The notes under the pieces are model-generated. The model saw nothing but the letters and a program-made list of their open reading frames with translations. It was not told the DNA's origin and made no database searches. This document shows positions 51,798-61,246 of a stretch of 64,000 bases of DNA, piece by piece. The stretch's first letter is position 1. Each line of letters opens with the position of its first letter. A program made the translations under genes and the position numbers. The DNA comes from Pseudocolwellia sp049933045 (GTDB taxonomy: Bacteria; Pseudomonadota; Gammaproteobacteria; Enterobacterales; Alteromonadaceae). The stretch covers positions 3,224,001 through 3,288,000 of the forward strand of contig NZ_CP187926.1 of the NCBI RefSeq assembly GCF_049933045.1. The letters are read 5' to 3'.

Positions 51798-52459
51798 CAA
51801 TAAAACCTTATAAATAATAAGTTGAATAACTACATTGATAGCTGCATCACTTAATTAAGAAGTCAGCTGATCACTCGAGTCATAGACGTAATCCCTTTAA
51901 AAATGGTTCTTCACTTGTGATAAAATTTACATTTCTTTACTTTTATTTATTTAGATACAAGCTAGAAAAACAACAATAACAAACCTATAAAACAATAGGT
52001 TAACCCATAAAAGTAGAGCTAAAAATATATTTCTTTAGCATGTAATAAAATGTTTCCTTTAGTTAAAAAACACAATAAAAAGCTGAATATTCTTCGACAT
52101 TTAAAATAAAAGAGCTATAAATATTCCGAGAAACAGCTCAATTATTGTTTATTTAGTTGGGTAAAGTCAGCGAGTACGAGCTAGATTTTAGGTAAGATTA
52201 TTTCAAATTCATCGGTTTTTTAGTCGTATTTCAAATATTGATACGGACTGATTTTTTGACCGTAATTTAGTATAAAAAGATGATAACGACATAAAGTGAT
52301 CAGCAGATAAATAGATCTAAAACCTTTTACTTTAAATAGAATTTAACAGCTATAGTTAAACTCATATAAGAATAGGTGATAAAAACGCCTAACCGACGTA
52401 TGATTAAATAAAATGAGATCGTGTATCAATAAAACAACGACGAATAAATAGGAAATAAT
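51798..52459. other. Intergenic, 662 bp, divergent promoters only
   Basis: An AT-rich gap between the lipoprotein gene and the MaoC-like gene. Promoters for both must be here; TTGACC with TATAAA nearby (52257-52277) is too closely spaced to be convincing. No gene, RNA, terminator or repeat was recognised. Confidence 0.45.
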
Positions 52460-53374
52460 ATGTCTGAATATATAATCAGTCAGATGCACATTGAAGCCGC
52501 ACGTAATTCTACCGATGACTTTAATCTGTTCCATGATAAAAATCGTTGGCATAGAATTAAAGAAAACCCTTTTCAAGGCACCGTTGCTCTTGGCTTTCAA
52601 TTAGGTTGTTTTGTAGAAGACCAAGTAAACCGTTCTCCTAAAAATTACGACCAACAACTTAAGCAAACCGAAACAGCTAAAGTCAGCGTTAATTCTCTTA
52701 ACTTCAGTCAGTACGAGTTTACCTTTGCAGGCTCAGTTAAACCCGGTGACAGCATTGCACTAGTGGTTCGTGATGGAAGGCTTTCAGATATTGCAGGTGT
52801 TGAGTGTTTTTCTAATCGTATAGCACTTAAGGCGAATGGGAAGACTGTATTGCTCGGTTATAAACGCTCAACCAGTGCACATATTGTTGCAGGTATTCCT
52901 AAACTGCCTGACTTTTCTGAAATTATAAACAGTGAAGATCGTACTTTTATCACCCCTGAACAATACTTTGTTAAACGTAAGTACATGATTGTAGGTAATG
53001 CTAAAAACTTTTTAACAAGTTCTTTTGCTGAACAATCAGAATACATAGATGAGTTTATTGATAAAGTAAGCTTTCCGGAAATGTACCCGATGAGTTTATT
53101 GTCATCAGCATTACTAGAGCGTGCACAAGCGGTTGGGCAAGATTTAATAGAAGAGCCTATGATTTATATCTCACATAAGCTTTCTATCGATAAAGCAGTA
53201 TTAAATACGTTAAAAAGTAATGACTGTTTAAATATATTAGTGAGCCCACCAGAAAAGTCTACAGATGAAAGCTCAGAATATGTAACTCACTACTGCACTT
53301 GTATATTGTCAAACCACAAAATACTTTTTCAGGCTGAAATACAGTTATCACCATTAGCTGCTTTGTTAAAATAA
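52460..53374 (+). CDS. MaoC-like double hotdog protein
   Basis: A 304-aa cytoplasmic protein. Residues 18-46 read DDFNLFHDKNRW, then NPFQGTVALGFQLG, which follows the MaoC/hotdog hydratase pattern (D-x-N-x-x-H-x-D ... G-x-x-A-x-G), and a second, less conserved hotdog-like half runs from about 165 to 304. The catalytic-type Asp/His of the first half are present. It probably handles acyl-CoA or acyl-ACP thioesters as a dehydratase or binding protein. The start is set by AGGAAATAAT. No fatty-acid genes lie nearby, so its pathway is unclear. Confidence 0.62.
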   Translation: MSEYIISQMHIEAARNSTDDFNLFHDKNRWHRIKENPFQGTVALGFQLGCFVEDQVNRSPKNYDQQLKQTETAKVSVNSLNFSQYEFTFAGSVKPGDSIALVVRDGRLSDIAGVECFSNRIALKANGKTVLLGYKRSTSAHIVAGIPKLPDFSEIINSEDRTFITPEQYFVKRKYMIVGNAKNFLTSSFAEQSEYIDEFIDKVSFPEMYPMSLLSSALLERAQAVGQDLIEEPMIYISHKLSIDKAVLNTLKSNDCLNILVSPPEKSTDESSEYVTHYCTCILSNHKILFQAEIQLSPLAALLK

Positions 53375-53409
53375 TCGAGAGAATTAACAACAGAGAACAG
53401 CGATTATTT
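53369..53409. terminator. Possible terminator between converging genes
   Basis: AAATAATCG (53369-53377, includes the MaoC-like stop) and CGATTATTT (53401-53409) form a 9-bp stem with a 23-base loop. Confidence 0.4.
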
Positions 53410-53428
53410 ATTTAAACAATACAATAAA

Positions 53429-54088
53429 CTACTGAGCTACATCATAAAAAGTAGGAATGCCGCTTATATTTGAAAAATGTTCAATATAAGCGCTTATTTC
53501 TTTAGGTATATTTAAACCTTTAATAAGCGTTATTGCTCGTAACCGACCAAACAAATCAACATCGTCGATTGATAGCTGTGCGTTTACATGCTTTTCGCTA
53601 TGTATCATTGGTGCCAGTACTTTCAATTCGTCTTCCAACTCTTTTATTAACGCATAGCTGTTTGCTAAAGCTTCAGAAAATGAACCTAACTCTTTGGTTT
53701 TTTTATGAGTGAAATAATCAATCGCACTTTGTGTTTGAAACTCCCCTACTCCCGATATTATCCAACGCGGGTAAAGTAGCTTTTTAAATAACACATTCAC
53801 CTTTTTTAACCACGCATTTAAATCTTCACGGTTTGCTGATTCAGCAAAGATCGGTGACCCATCTAATTGATCCAAGTATTTAACTATATCCAAACTCTCG
53901 GCCATAAAGCTGCCGTCAGGTTTTTCCAAAATAGGACAAGCTTTAACGCCTATCATGGAAATTGGCGTAGCCTCGTCGTCGTTAGATAATACCGATATAT
54001 CAACAGGAATGTTTTTCATACTAAAAGGCATACGTGCTCTAACGCAGTATGGGCAGTGGTCATAAATAAATAAACGCATGGTTGTCAT
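53429..54088 (-). CDS. grxB: Glutaredoxin 2
   Basis: A 219-aa protein of the GrxB type: an N-terminal glutaredoxin domain with active-site CPYC at residues 12-15 (YDHCPYCVRARM) and ILEKPDGSFMAESLDIVKYL for glutathione binding, then a C-terminal all-helical GST-like domain with SIDDVDLFGRLRAI. It reduces disulfides with glutathione in the cytoplasm. The length agrees with E. coli Grx2 (215). Start ATG 54088 follows GAGA by eight bases; the longer frame to 54112 is not supported. A single-gene unit. Confidence 0.9.
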   Translation of the reverse strand: MTTMRLFIYDHCPYCVRARMPFSMKNIPVDISVLSNDDEATPISMIGVKACPILEKPDGSFMAESLDIVKYLDQLDGSPIFAESANREDLNAWLKKVNVLFKKLLYPRWIISGVGEFQTQSAIDYFTHKKTKELGSFSEALANSYALIKELEDELKVLAPMIHSEKHVNAQLSIDDVDLFGRLRAITLIKGLNIPKEISAYIEHFSNISGIPTFYDVAQ

Positions 54089-54298
54089 AATTAAGTTCTC
54101 AAATAAACACAAAATAAAGTGCCAATCTCTCTAATAATCTTTGATTATTTTAAGGGCTCTTTTATTTCTATTAGGTAAATGATCATAATTATATCATTCT
54201 GAACAGTATTATTCTTCATCCTCAATAACCACCATTTTCTAATGCACCTCAGGTTCTGCTACACTAACGTTGATAACATTAAAATTAAAATTTGACCT

Positions 54299-55114
54299 AT
54301 GCAACGTCCTCCACTTAAACAAGCCAAAAGTATCGATAATGTGTTCAACAGTGCTTATTGGCATCTAAGCCAACAAGACTTCACGATTGCAGAAATTCGT
54401 AGCAAACTAGAACGTAAAACAGATAATGCTGAATGGATAGAAAAGGTACTTACACATCTTATTGAGCACGGTTATTTGAAAAGTGATATTGAGTTTACAA
54501 TTCGTTATTGTGAATCAGCATTTAACAATGAAATCGGAAAAGCGGCAATACAACACAAATTAAGAAGACGCGGTGTTTCATCCAGTGATATTGAAGCGGC
54601 TCTTGAACAAGTCATTGAACAAAACAATATAAATTTTAATGAAATGGCGAGTAATCGGTTACTCTCTCGTTACCTAACATTTCATGGCGTGAGTAAAGAA
54701 AAAGTATACTCGCACATGACCACTCGCGGTTTTTCTATTCAGCAAATAGATCAAGCTCTGTTGGAACATCCTGCACTAGAGACATTACGCAGTAAAATGG
54801 CAATAAAAGCTGAAAAAGCAGATTTAACTTCTGAAATAATGAAGTTATATCGAAAAGGAAAAGGACAAACACTTATCCTTCGTGAATTAAAACAGCAGCT
54901 TATTGATGTGACAGAATTTGAAGAAACCATATATCAACTAACACTTGCAGGTGATATTGATTTCTATCAAAGTTGTAGTAACCAACTAGCTAAAAAGAAT
55001 TATGATTTATCTGATTATAAAGACAAATCAAAGGCCTATGCTTATTTGTCTCGAAAAGGTTTTACTAGTGATGAAATACAAGAAACGATGTCTTTAGATC
55101 AAGATGAAAAATAG
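54299..55114 (+). CDS. recX: RecX-family protein, long form
   Basis: A 271-aa, mainly helical protein. The RecX pattern is plain in the first part: AYWHLSQQDFTIAEIRSKLE (residues 19-38), HLIEHGYLKSDIEFTIRYCE, and KAAIQHKLRRRGVSSSDIEA, three-helix repeats. Further repeats follow at about 120-160 and 225-268 (YAYLSRKGFTSDEI). RecX binds RecA filaments and limits recombination. Gammaproteobacterial RecX is usually 150-170 aa; this one is about 100 longer, more like the Firmicutes form. recA is not adjacent, so the gene is separate from the recA-recX operon. Confidence 0.78.
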   Translation: MQRPPLKQAKSIDNVFNSAYWHLSQQDFTIAEIRSKLERKTDNAEWIEKVLTHLIEHGYLKSDIEFTIRYCESAFNNEIGKAAIQHKLRRRGVSSSDIEAALEQVIEQNNINFNEMASNRLLSRYLTFHGVSKEKVYSHMTTRGFSIQQIDQALLEHPALETLRSKMAIKAEKADLTSEIMKLYRKGKGQTLILRELKQQLIDVTEFEETIYQLTLAGDIDFYQSCSNQLAKKNYDLSDYKDKSKAYAYLSRKGFTSDEIQETMSLDQDEK

Positions 55115-55310
55115 CCCTCTACGTAAAATAATATAACGACGCCAAAGAAAACACATTTTTAATACCACTTAAAACTTACTTTTTTATACTATCTATTGCT
55201 TCTGATACGATAAAAAATAGCTAGCTTGAATCTTAGTAAAATCCTTCTCAATTTTTGAGATAAGCTTAATAGCTATAATTTTTTTACTATCCATAACTTA
55301 AAGAAACAAA

Positions 55311-55330
55311 AAACCTGCCGAAGCAGGTTT
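55311..55330. terminator. Bidirectional terminator recX / groEL
   Basis: AAACCTGC-CGAA-GCAGGTTT, with A-run before and T-run after, between the converging recX and groEL genes. The stretch 55115-55300 has only short imperfect stems (AAAAATAGCTA / TAGCTATAATTTTT). Confidence 0.88.
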
Positions 55331-55397
55331 TTATTAAAGCGTTAATTAGCGAATGCTATTTAGGCGAAGAGTAAATTGTTTAATTCAAGGCGGTTTC

Positions 55398-55430
55398 ATT
55401 ACGACGTTTAGTGTTTCTTAAACGAGTAAT
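55398..55430 (-). other. Hairpin in the groEL 3' untranslated region
   Basis: ATTAC-ga-CGTTTA and TAAACG-a-GTAAT pair with a small bulge and an 8-base loop. It lies between the groEL stop and the terminator and has no T-run, so it may be an mRNA-stabilising or dispersed palindromic stem. Confidence 0.4.
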
Positions 55431-55467
55431 AAAGCAACGATGAAATAGGCAATTTAAGCAAGCATAA

Positions 55468-57147
<1,680 letters not shown>

Positions 57148-57294
57148 TTAAAAAATTAATTTTAAATTGTTGCCTTAGTGAGTCATTCCACTTTCGAACT
57201 CATGCTAATGCAAAGAAGAAGTATGTTACTCACCTAGTAAGTAGTCACTTCTGATATCGCTACTTCTGTAGTAACGACATATAAATTTATTTGA

Positions 57295-57585
57295 TTATTC
57301 TACAATCGCTAAAATATCAGCTTCGCTAAGAATTAATACTTCTTCGCCGTCAATTTTTTCAGTTTTTACGCCGTAGCCTTCACTGAAAATTACTTGGTCG
57401 CCAATTTTTACGTCTAATGCACGTATATCGCCGTTTTCTAACATACGACCTTTACCTACAGCTACCACTTCACCACGAGTAGACTTTTCTGCAGCACTAC
57501 CAGTAAGAACGATACCACCAGCAGATTTTGATTCTACTTCTTTACGTTTAATAATTACGCGATCATGTAATGGACGAATACTCAT
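57295..57585 (-). CDS. groES: Co-chaperonin GroES
   Basis: A 96-aa 10-kDa co-chaperonin. [18 protein letters not shown] at the start, the mobile loop [20 protein letters not shown] (about 20-38) and [14 protein letters not shown] at the end are typical. It caps GroEL. The gene is the first of the groESL operon; CAGGAGATAAAAATG is a strong ribosome site, and a sigma-32 promoter lies 55-85 bp upstream. Confidence 0.98.
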   Translation of the reverse strand: MSIRPLHDRVIIKRKEVESKSAGGIVLTGSAAEKSTRGEVVAVGKGRMLENGDIRALDVKIGDQVIFSEGYGVKTEKIDGEEVLILSEADILAIVE

Positions 57586-57640
57586 TTTTATCTCCTGAAA
57601 CGATTAGGTTTAACAAATTTGTTTTTATTCTTGTGTAAGT

Positions 57641-57668
57641 AAATGGGGTTAAAAATGTACTTCACAAG
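57641..57668 (-). promoter_or_regulatory. Sigma-32 heat-shock promoter of groESL
   Basis: On the minus strand CTTGTGAA (57661-57668) is followed after 12 bases by CCCCATTT (57641-57648), close to the sigma-32 consensus CTTGAAA and CCCCATNT. It is the right distance upstream of groES. Confidence 0.82.
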
Positions 57669-57844
57669 TCTTTTAGCTATTTTTTTAGTTAATAATTTCT
57701 AAAAAGAAAAACCTTAATGATATAACGTAAGATTTTTTCATTCTGATACTTTTATAAAACATATATATGTTGTTATTTGATCAAAGAATAATGCGAATAG
57801 CCACGAGTTAGTTTTGATAAAACAGGAAAGGATTTTACTAATAA

Positions 57845-57877
57845 CCATTGTCACTAAACGATATTAGATGACAATGG
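57845..57877 (-). terminator. Possible terminator of fxsA
   Basis: CCATTGTC (57845-57852) and GACAATGG (57870-57877) form an 8-bp stem 23 bp after the fxsA stop; the T-run on the minus strand is poor. The 315-bp gap otherwise holds only the groESL promoter. Confidence 0.4.
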
Positions 57878-57900
57878 GAAATTTATAGAAGATGAGGTGA

Positions 57901-58440
57901 TTATTTATCTTTGCGCTCAAAGTCGCCTTCGATGGTTTCACCTTGATGAGGTTTACGCTCTAAAATAGCGGGCTCTTTCTCAGTAGAAACTGTTGAGTTA
58001 TCTACTTCATTTTCATAAACGTTACCACCTTGTGAAAAGTCTGATGAATGAAAATGAGCGTTTGCACCAAAGGTATTACCCTGTCGTGTATGTAAGTGCT
58101 TTTGTACAGAGGTACCTAAGGCTTTACGAACACTAGGAACAAGTAATAATAAGCCTAAAATGTCGGTAACAAAGCCAGGCGTTACTAATAAAACACCTGC
58201 CACCATTAACATCAACCCTGTTACTATTTCAGCTGACGGCATTTCACCTTGTGCCATTTTAGTTTGTACTGACTGCATAGTAGCTAAGCCTTGCTGACGA
58301 ACATTTTTAGCACCTAACCAAGCTGTTGTAATAACAATAGCGATAGTTGGCCATGCGCCAATCACTTCACCTATGTTAATTAAAAGAGTGATTTCAATAA
58401 TCGGAATGATTATGAATAAAAGAAATAAGAATCTAAACAT
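57901..58440 (-). CDS. fxsA: FxsA family membrane protein
   Basis: A 179-aa inner-membrane protein with a hydrophobic N-terminal half: FLFLLFIIIPIIEITLLINI (span 1), GAWPTIAIVITTAWLGAK (span 2), and IVTGLMLMVAGVLLVTPGFV plus ILGLLLLVPSVR (hairpin), the FxsA family layout, with a polar, acidic C-terminus (about 115-179). In E. coli, high dose of FxsA relieves F-factor exclusion of phage T7. Start ATG 58440 follows GAGG by six bases. It sits upstream of groES, as in many gammaproteobacteria. Confidence 0.92.
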   Translation of the reverse strand: MFRFLFLLFIIIPIIEITLLINIGEVIGAWPTIAIVITTAWLGAKNVRQQGLATMQSVQTKMAQGEMPSAEIVTGLMLMVAGVLLVTPGFVTDILGLLLLVPSVRKALGTSVQKHLHTRQGNTFGANAHFHSSDFSQGGNVYENEVDNSTVSTEKEPAILERKPHQGETIEGDFERKDK

Positions 58441-58842
58441 GAGCAACCTCAATACGTTTTAATGAAACTAATATGGGGTTTAACAGGTCTTTTTCAAGCA
58501 GTAAGGCGATTACATTGTATTTAAGCTACAAAGATATAAATGAATGGAGTAAGCTTTATTTATTAAAATAGTTTAAATCTGATTTAAGAAAGCATAAGTA
58601 AGCTGGTGTGTTTAACGGCTTATTCATGTTGTTTTTTATTAATAATTTTTGCTCTTTGATGTAAAAAAACATTAATTAGATAAGTTAATCATTTAACACT
58701 TTATGGCTGAAATACACTTTTACAAAGTTTAGCGTGTTTATCTATATTTTAATTCATATAAATCAGTAAATTAATCAACTATTGTTGTATCCTCTGTTCA
58801 AATAGATTAAATATTTAAGTTTTTTTTAAGGTAATACTTATA
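58441..58842. other. Intergenic fxsA / cutA, 402 bp
   Basis: Divergent promoter region, very AT-rich. AAGGT ten bases before the cutA ATG is its ribosome site. No further feature is recognised. Confidence 0.5.
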
Positions 58843-59157
58843 ATGTATCAAGTTATATTTTGTACATGCCCATCTGATGAAGTGGCCAAGTTAATTGCAA
58901 CAACATTAGTAAAAAACAAATTAGCCGCATGTGTGAATATCGTTCCTAATGTGGTGTCCGTTTATCAATGGGACGATCAAGTCATGTGTGATAATGAAGT
59001 GAAATTAGTGATCAAATCAACAGCGAAACTGTTCCCACTAATCGAATCAAGCATTAACGATTTACATCCTCATGATACACCTGAAATTATTGCCATGAAT
59101 ATCCAGCAAGGTAATGAAGAATATTTACACTGGATCAATGAGTCTACGAAATCGTGA
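58843..59157 (+). CDS. cutA: Divalent-cation tolerance protein CutA
   Basis: A 104-aa CutA1 protein, trimeric with a ferredoxin-like fold. The family run is seen as LAACVNIVPNVVSVYQWDD, then NEVKLVIKSTAKLF, and the end HPHDTPEIIAMNI with YLHWI. It was linked to copper tolerance through the neighbouring dsbD in E. coli; the actual role is unsure. Its stop overlaps the region of the dsbD start by a few bases, the usual cutA-dsbD order, so the genes are cotranscribed. Confidence 0.95.
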   Translation: MYQVIFCTCPSDEVAKLIATTLVKNKLAACVNIVPNVVSVYQWDDQVMCDNEVKLVIKSTAKLFPLIESSINDLHPHDTPEIIAMNIQQGNEEYLHWINESTKS

Positions 59158-59159
59158 TA

Positions 59160-61064
59160 ATGAAAAAACTATATTCCTCTTTTTGCTTAGGTTTTATCAG
59201 CCTATTTTTATTCACCACGCAAGTCAGTGCGCAAGATTCATTTTTTGATCTGTCTTCTGCTTCTGTTTTCAGTAATGACGACGAATTTTTAAGAGTTGAT
59301 GAAGCTTTCGCATTTAACTTCAGTCAAAAAGACAACAAAGTAACCGTGACCTTTGATATTGCCGAAGGTTACTATTTATATCGTCACCAGTTTAAATTTA
59401 CTCCCGAGCAATCGAGTATCAGTGAAGTAGATTTACCTATTGGAGAAGATCATGAAGATGAATTCTTTGGCATTCAAAAAGTTTTTACTGAAAGTTTAAC
59501 CTTTGATATAGATGTTGAAAGCACGCAAGAAAACCCAACCGTAACTATTCGCTATCAAGGTTGTGCCGAGAAAGGTCTTTGTTATTCACCTACCAAACAA
59601 ATCGTTTATTTAAACTCTTTCGCAGCACAAGCTGATGATGTTTTAAATAACCTAAGCTCGAATACTGGTTCAGATGCTAATTCCAATAGAGCCACTGAAG
59701 TAACACAACCTTCAATCACTGAGCCAAGCGCTAACAAAAACATTGAAACTAAAAGCGAACAACATCAGTTACTCGATATGCTCAAGCAAGACAGTTTATG
59801 GTTAACGTTAGTCGCCTTTTTTATAGGTGGACTTTTGTTATCGTTTACTCCTTGTGTATTCCCTATGTACCCTATCCTCACCGGAATTATTGTTGGCCAA
59901 GGTAACAAGTTAACGACTAAAAGAGCATTCACTCTTTCATTCTTTTATGTTCAAGGTATGGCAATTACTTACACCATATTAGGTATTGTGGTTGCTTTAG
60001 CTGGAGCTCAATTTCAAGCAGCCTTCCAAGCACCGGCGGTATTAATAGCCTTAAGTATTTTATTTATATTTTTAGCCCTTTCCATGTTCGGACTCTTTAA
60101 TTTGGCACTACCAAGCAGCTGGCAAAACAAATTAAATGATATGAGCAATAGCCAAAAAGGAGGCTCTATCTTCGGCGTGGTATGTATGGGGATAATATCG
60201 GGTTTAGTCGCATCTCCTTGTACTACAGCACCATTAACAGGCGCTTTACTTTACATATCTCAAACAGGCGATATAGTTTTAGGTGCTTCAGCTTTATATG
60301 CTTTAAGTTTAGGCATGGGTCTACCTTTATTAATATTAGGTAGTTCAGGTGGTAAGTTACTGCCAAAAGCTGGTGCGTGGATGAATATTATTAAAAACAT
60401 ATTCGGGTTGTTATTACTCGCTGTACCTATTTTCTTATTAGAGCGTATTGTTCCAGAACTTGTTACTGAAGTACTTTGGGTTGTATTACTCTTAGTGACT
60501 GGTGCCTATTTTTACACGGCAAATAAATCAACTAACATAAACTTTTGGCATGGTGCACGTGCTTTAGCTATCTTTTTAATATTGTTTTATGGGGCTATGC
60601 AAGGCTATAAGTTAATTGATAATGCTTTAGCTCCTGCTGCTTTAGCTCAAACATCAAGCCAAACAGGTACTCAAAGCTCAATACCTGTAAAAACTAACGA
60701 TAATACGTTTACTAGGGTTGCTAGCCTTACTGAATTATATGATGCCATACAAAAAGCGAATGCCAATGGTAAAACTGTCATGGTCGATTTATATGCTGAC
60801 TGGTGCATCGCGTGTAAAGAGTTTGAGCATTACACGTTTAGCGATCCTATGGTACAGGCTGCTCTTGAGAATACGGTATTAATACAAGTTGATTTAACAG
60901 AGAGTGGTTCAGATTCAAGCGTTGAATTGATGGATAACTTTCAAGTATTTGGCCTACCTTCTATCTTGTTTTTTAATACTGATGGAGAAGAGTTAACTCA
61001 AAACAGAGTTACAGGCTTTATGGGTGCTAAAGACTTTTCAGCGTTATTGAAGCAAATATTATAA
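59160..61064 (+). CDS. dsbD: Thiol:disulfide interchange protein DsbD
   Basis: A 634-aa inner-membrane reductase that carries electrons from cytoplasmic thioredoxin to periplasmic DsbC, DsbG and cytochrome c maturation. A Sec signal (LFLFTTQVSAQ) precedes the alpha domain (about 25-150; RYQGCAEKGLCYSP holds its Cys pair); the eight-span beta domain has Cys232 (FTPCVFPM) and Cys354 (ASPCTTAP); the gamma thioredoxin domain has Cys549-x-x-Cys552 (DWCIACKEF). All six redox cysteines are present. ATG 59160 is preferred; a GTG at 59154 adds two residues. Translation is coupled to cutA. Confidence 0.95.
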   Translation: MKKLYSSFCLGFISLFLFTTQVSAQDSFFDLSSASVFSNDDEFLRVDEAFAFNFSQKDNKVTVTFDIAEGYYLYRHQFKFTPEQSSISEVDLPIGEDHEDEFFGIQKVFTESLTFDIDVESTQENPTVTIRYQGCAEKGLCYSPTKQIVYLNSFAAQADDVLNNLSSNTGSDANSNRATEVTQPSITEPSANKNIETKSEQHQLLDMLKQDSLWLTLVAFFIGGLLLSFTPCVFPMYPILTGIIVGQGNKLTTKRAFTLSFFYVQGMAITYTILGIVVALAGAQFQAAFQAPAVLIALSILFIFLALSMFGLFNLALPSSWQNKLNDMSNSQKGGSIFGVVCMGIISGLVASPCTTAPLTGALLYISQTGDIVLGASALYALSLGMGLPLLILGSSGGKLLPKAGAWMNIIKNIFGLLLLAVPIFLLERIVPELVTEVLWVVLLLVTGAYFYTANKSTNINFWHGARALAIFLILFYGAMQGYKLIDNALAPAALAQTSSQTGTQSSIPVKTNDNTFTRVASLTELYDAIQKANANGKTVMVDLYADWCIACKEFEHYTFSDPMVQAALENTVLIQVDLTESGSDSSVELMDNFQVFGLPSILFFNTDGEELTQNRVTGFMGAKDFSALLKQIL

Positions 61065-61123
61065 TTTACAGGATAAACTCTAAAAACAAAGGTTTTTTTA
61101 TAAGAAATGTAAACGAAATAGAA

Positions 61124-61165
61124 GAAGTTAAGGGATGTTAATATTAGCCTCTAACTTCTTTTTTT
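61124..61165 (+). terminator. Terminator of cutA-dsbD
   Basis: GAAGTTA-AGG (61124-61133) pairs with CCT-CTAACTTC (61148-61158), one bulge, followed by eight T. Confidence 0.8.
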
Positions 61166-61246
61166 ATGCTGTATCTAGCAACAAAAATATCGACGAGATG
61201 TGATCACTGAGTTATAGCCCTAGCTATTCAGGTCAACCCTACCATA

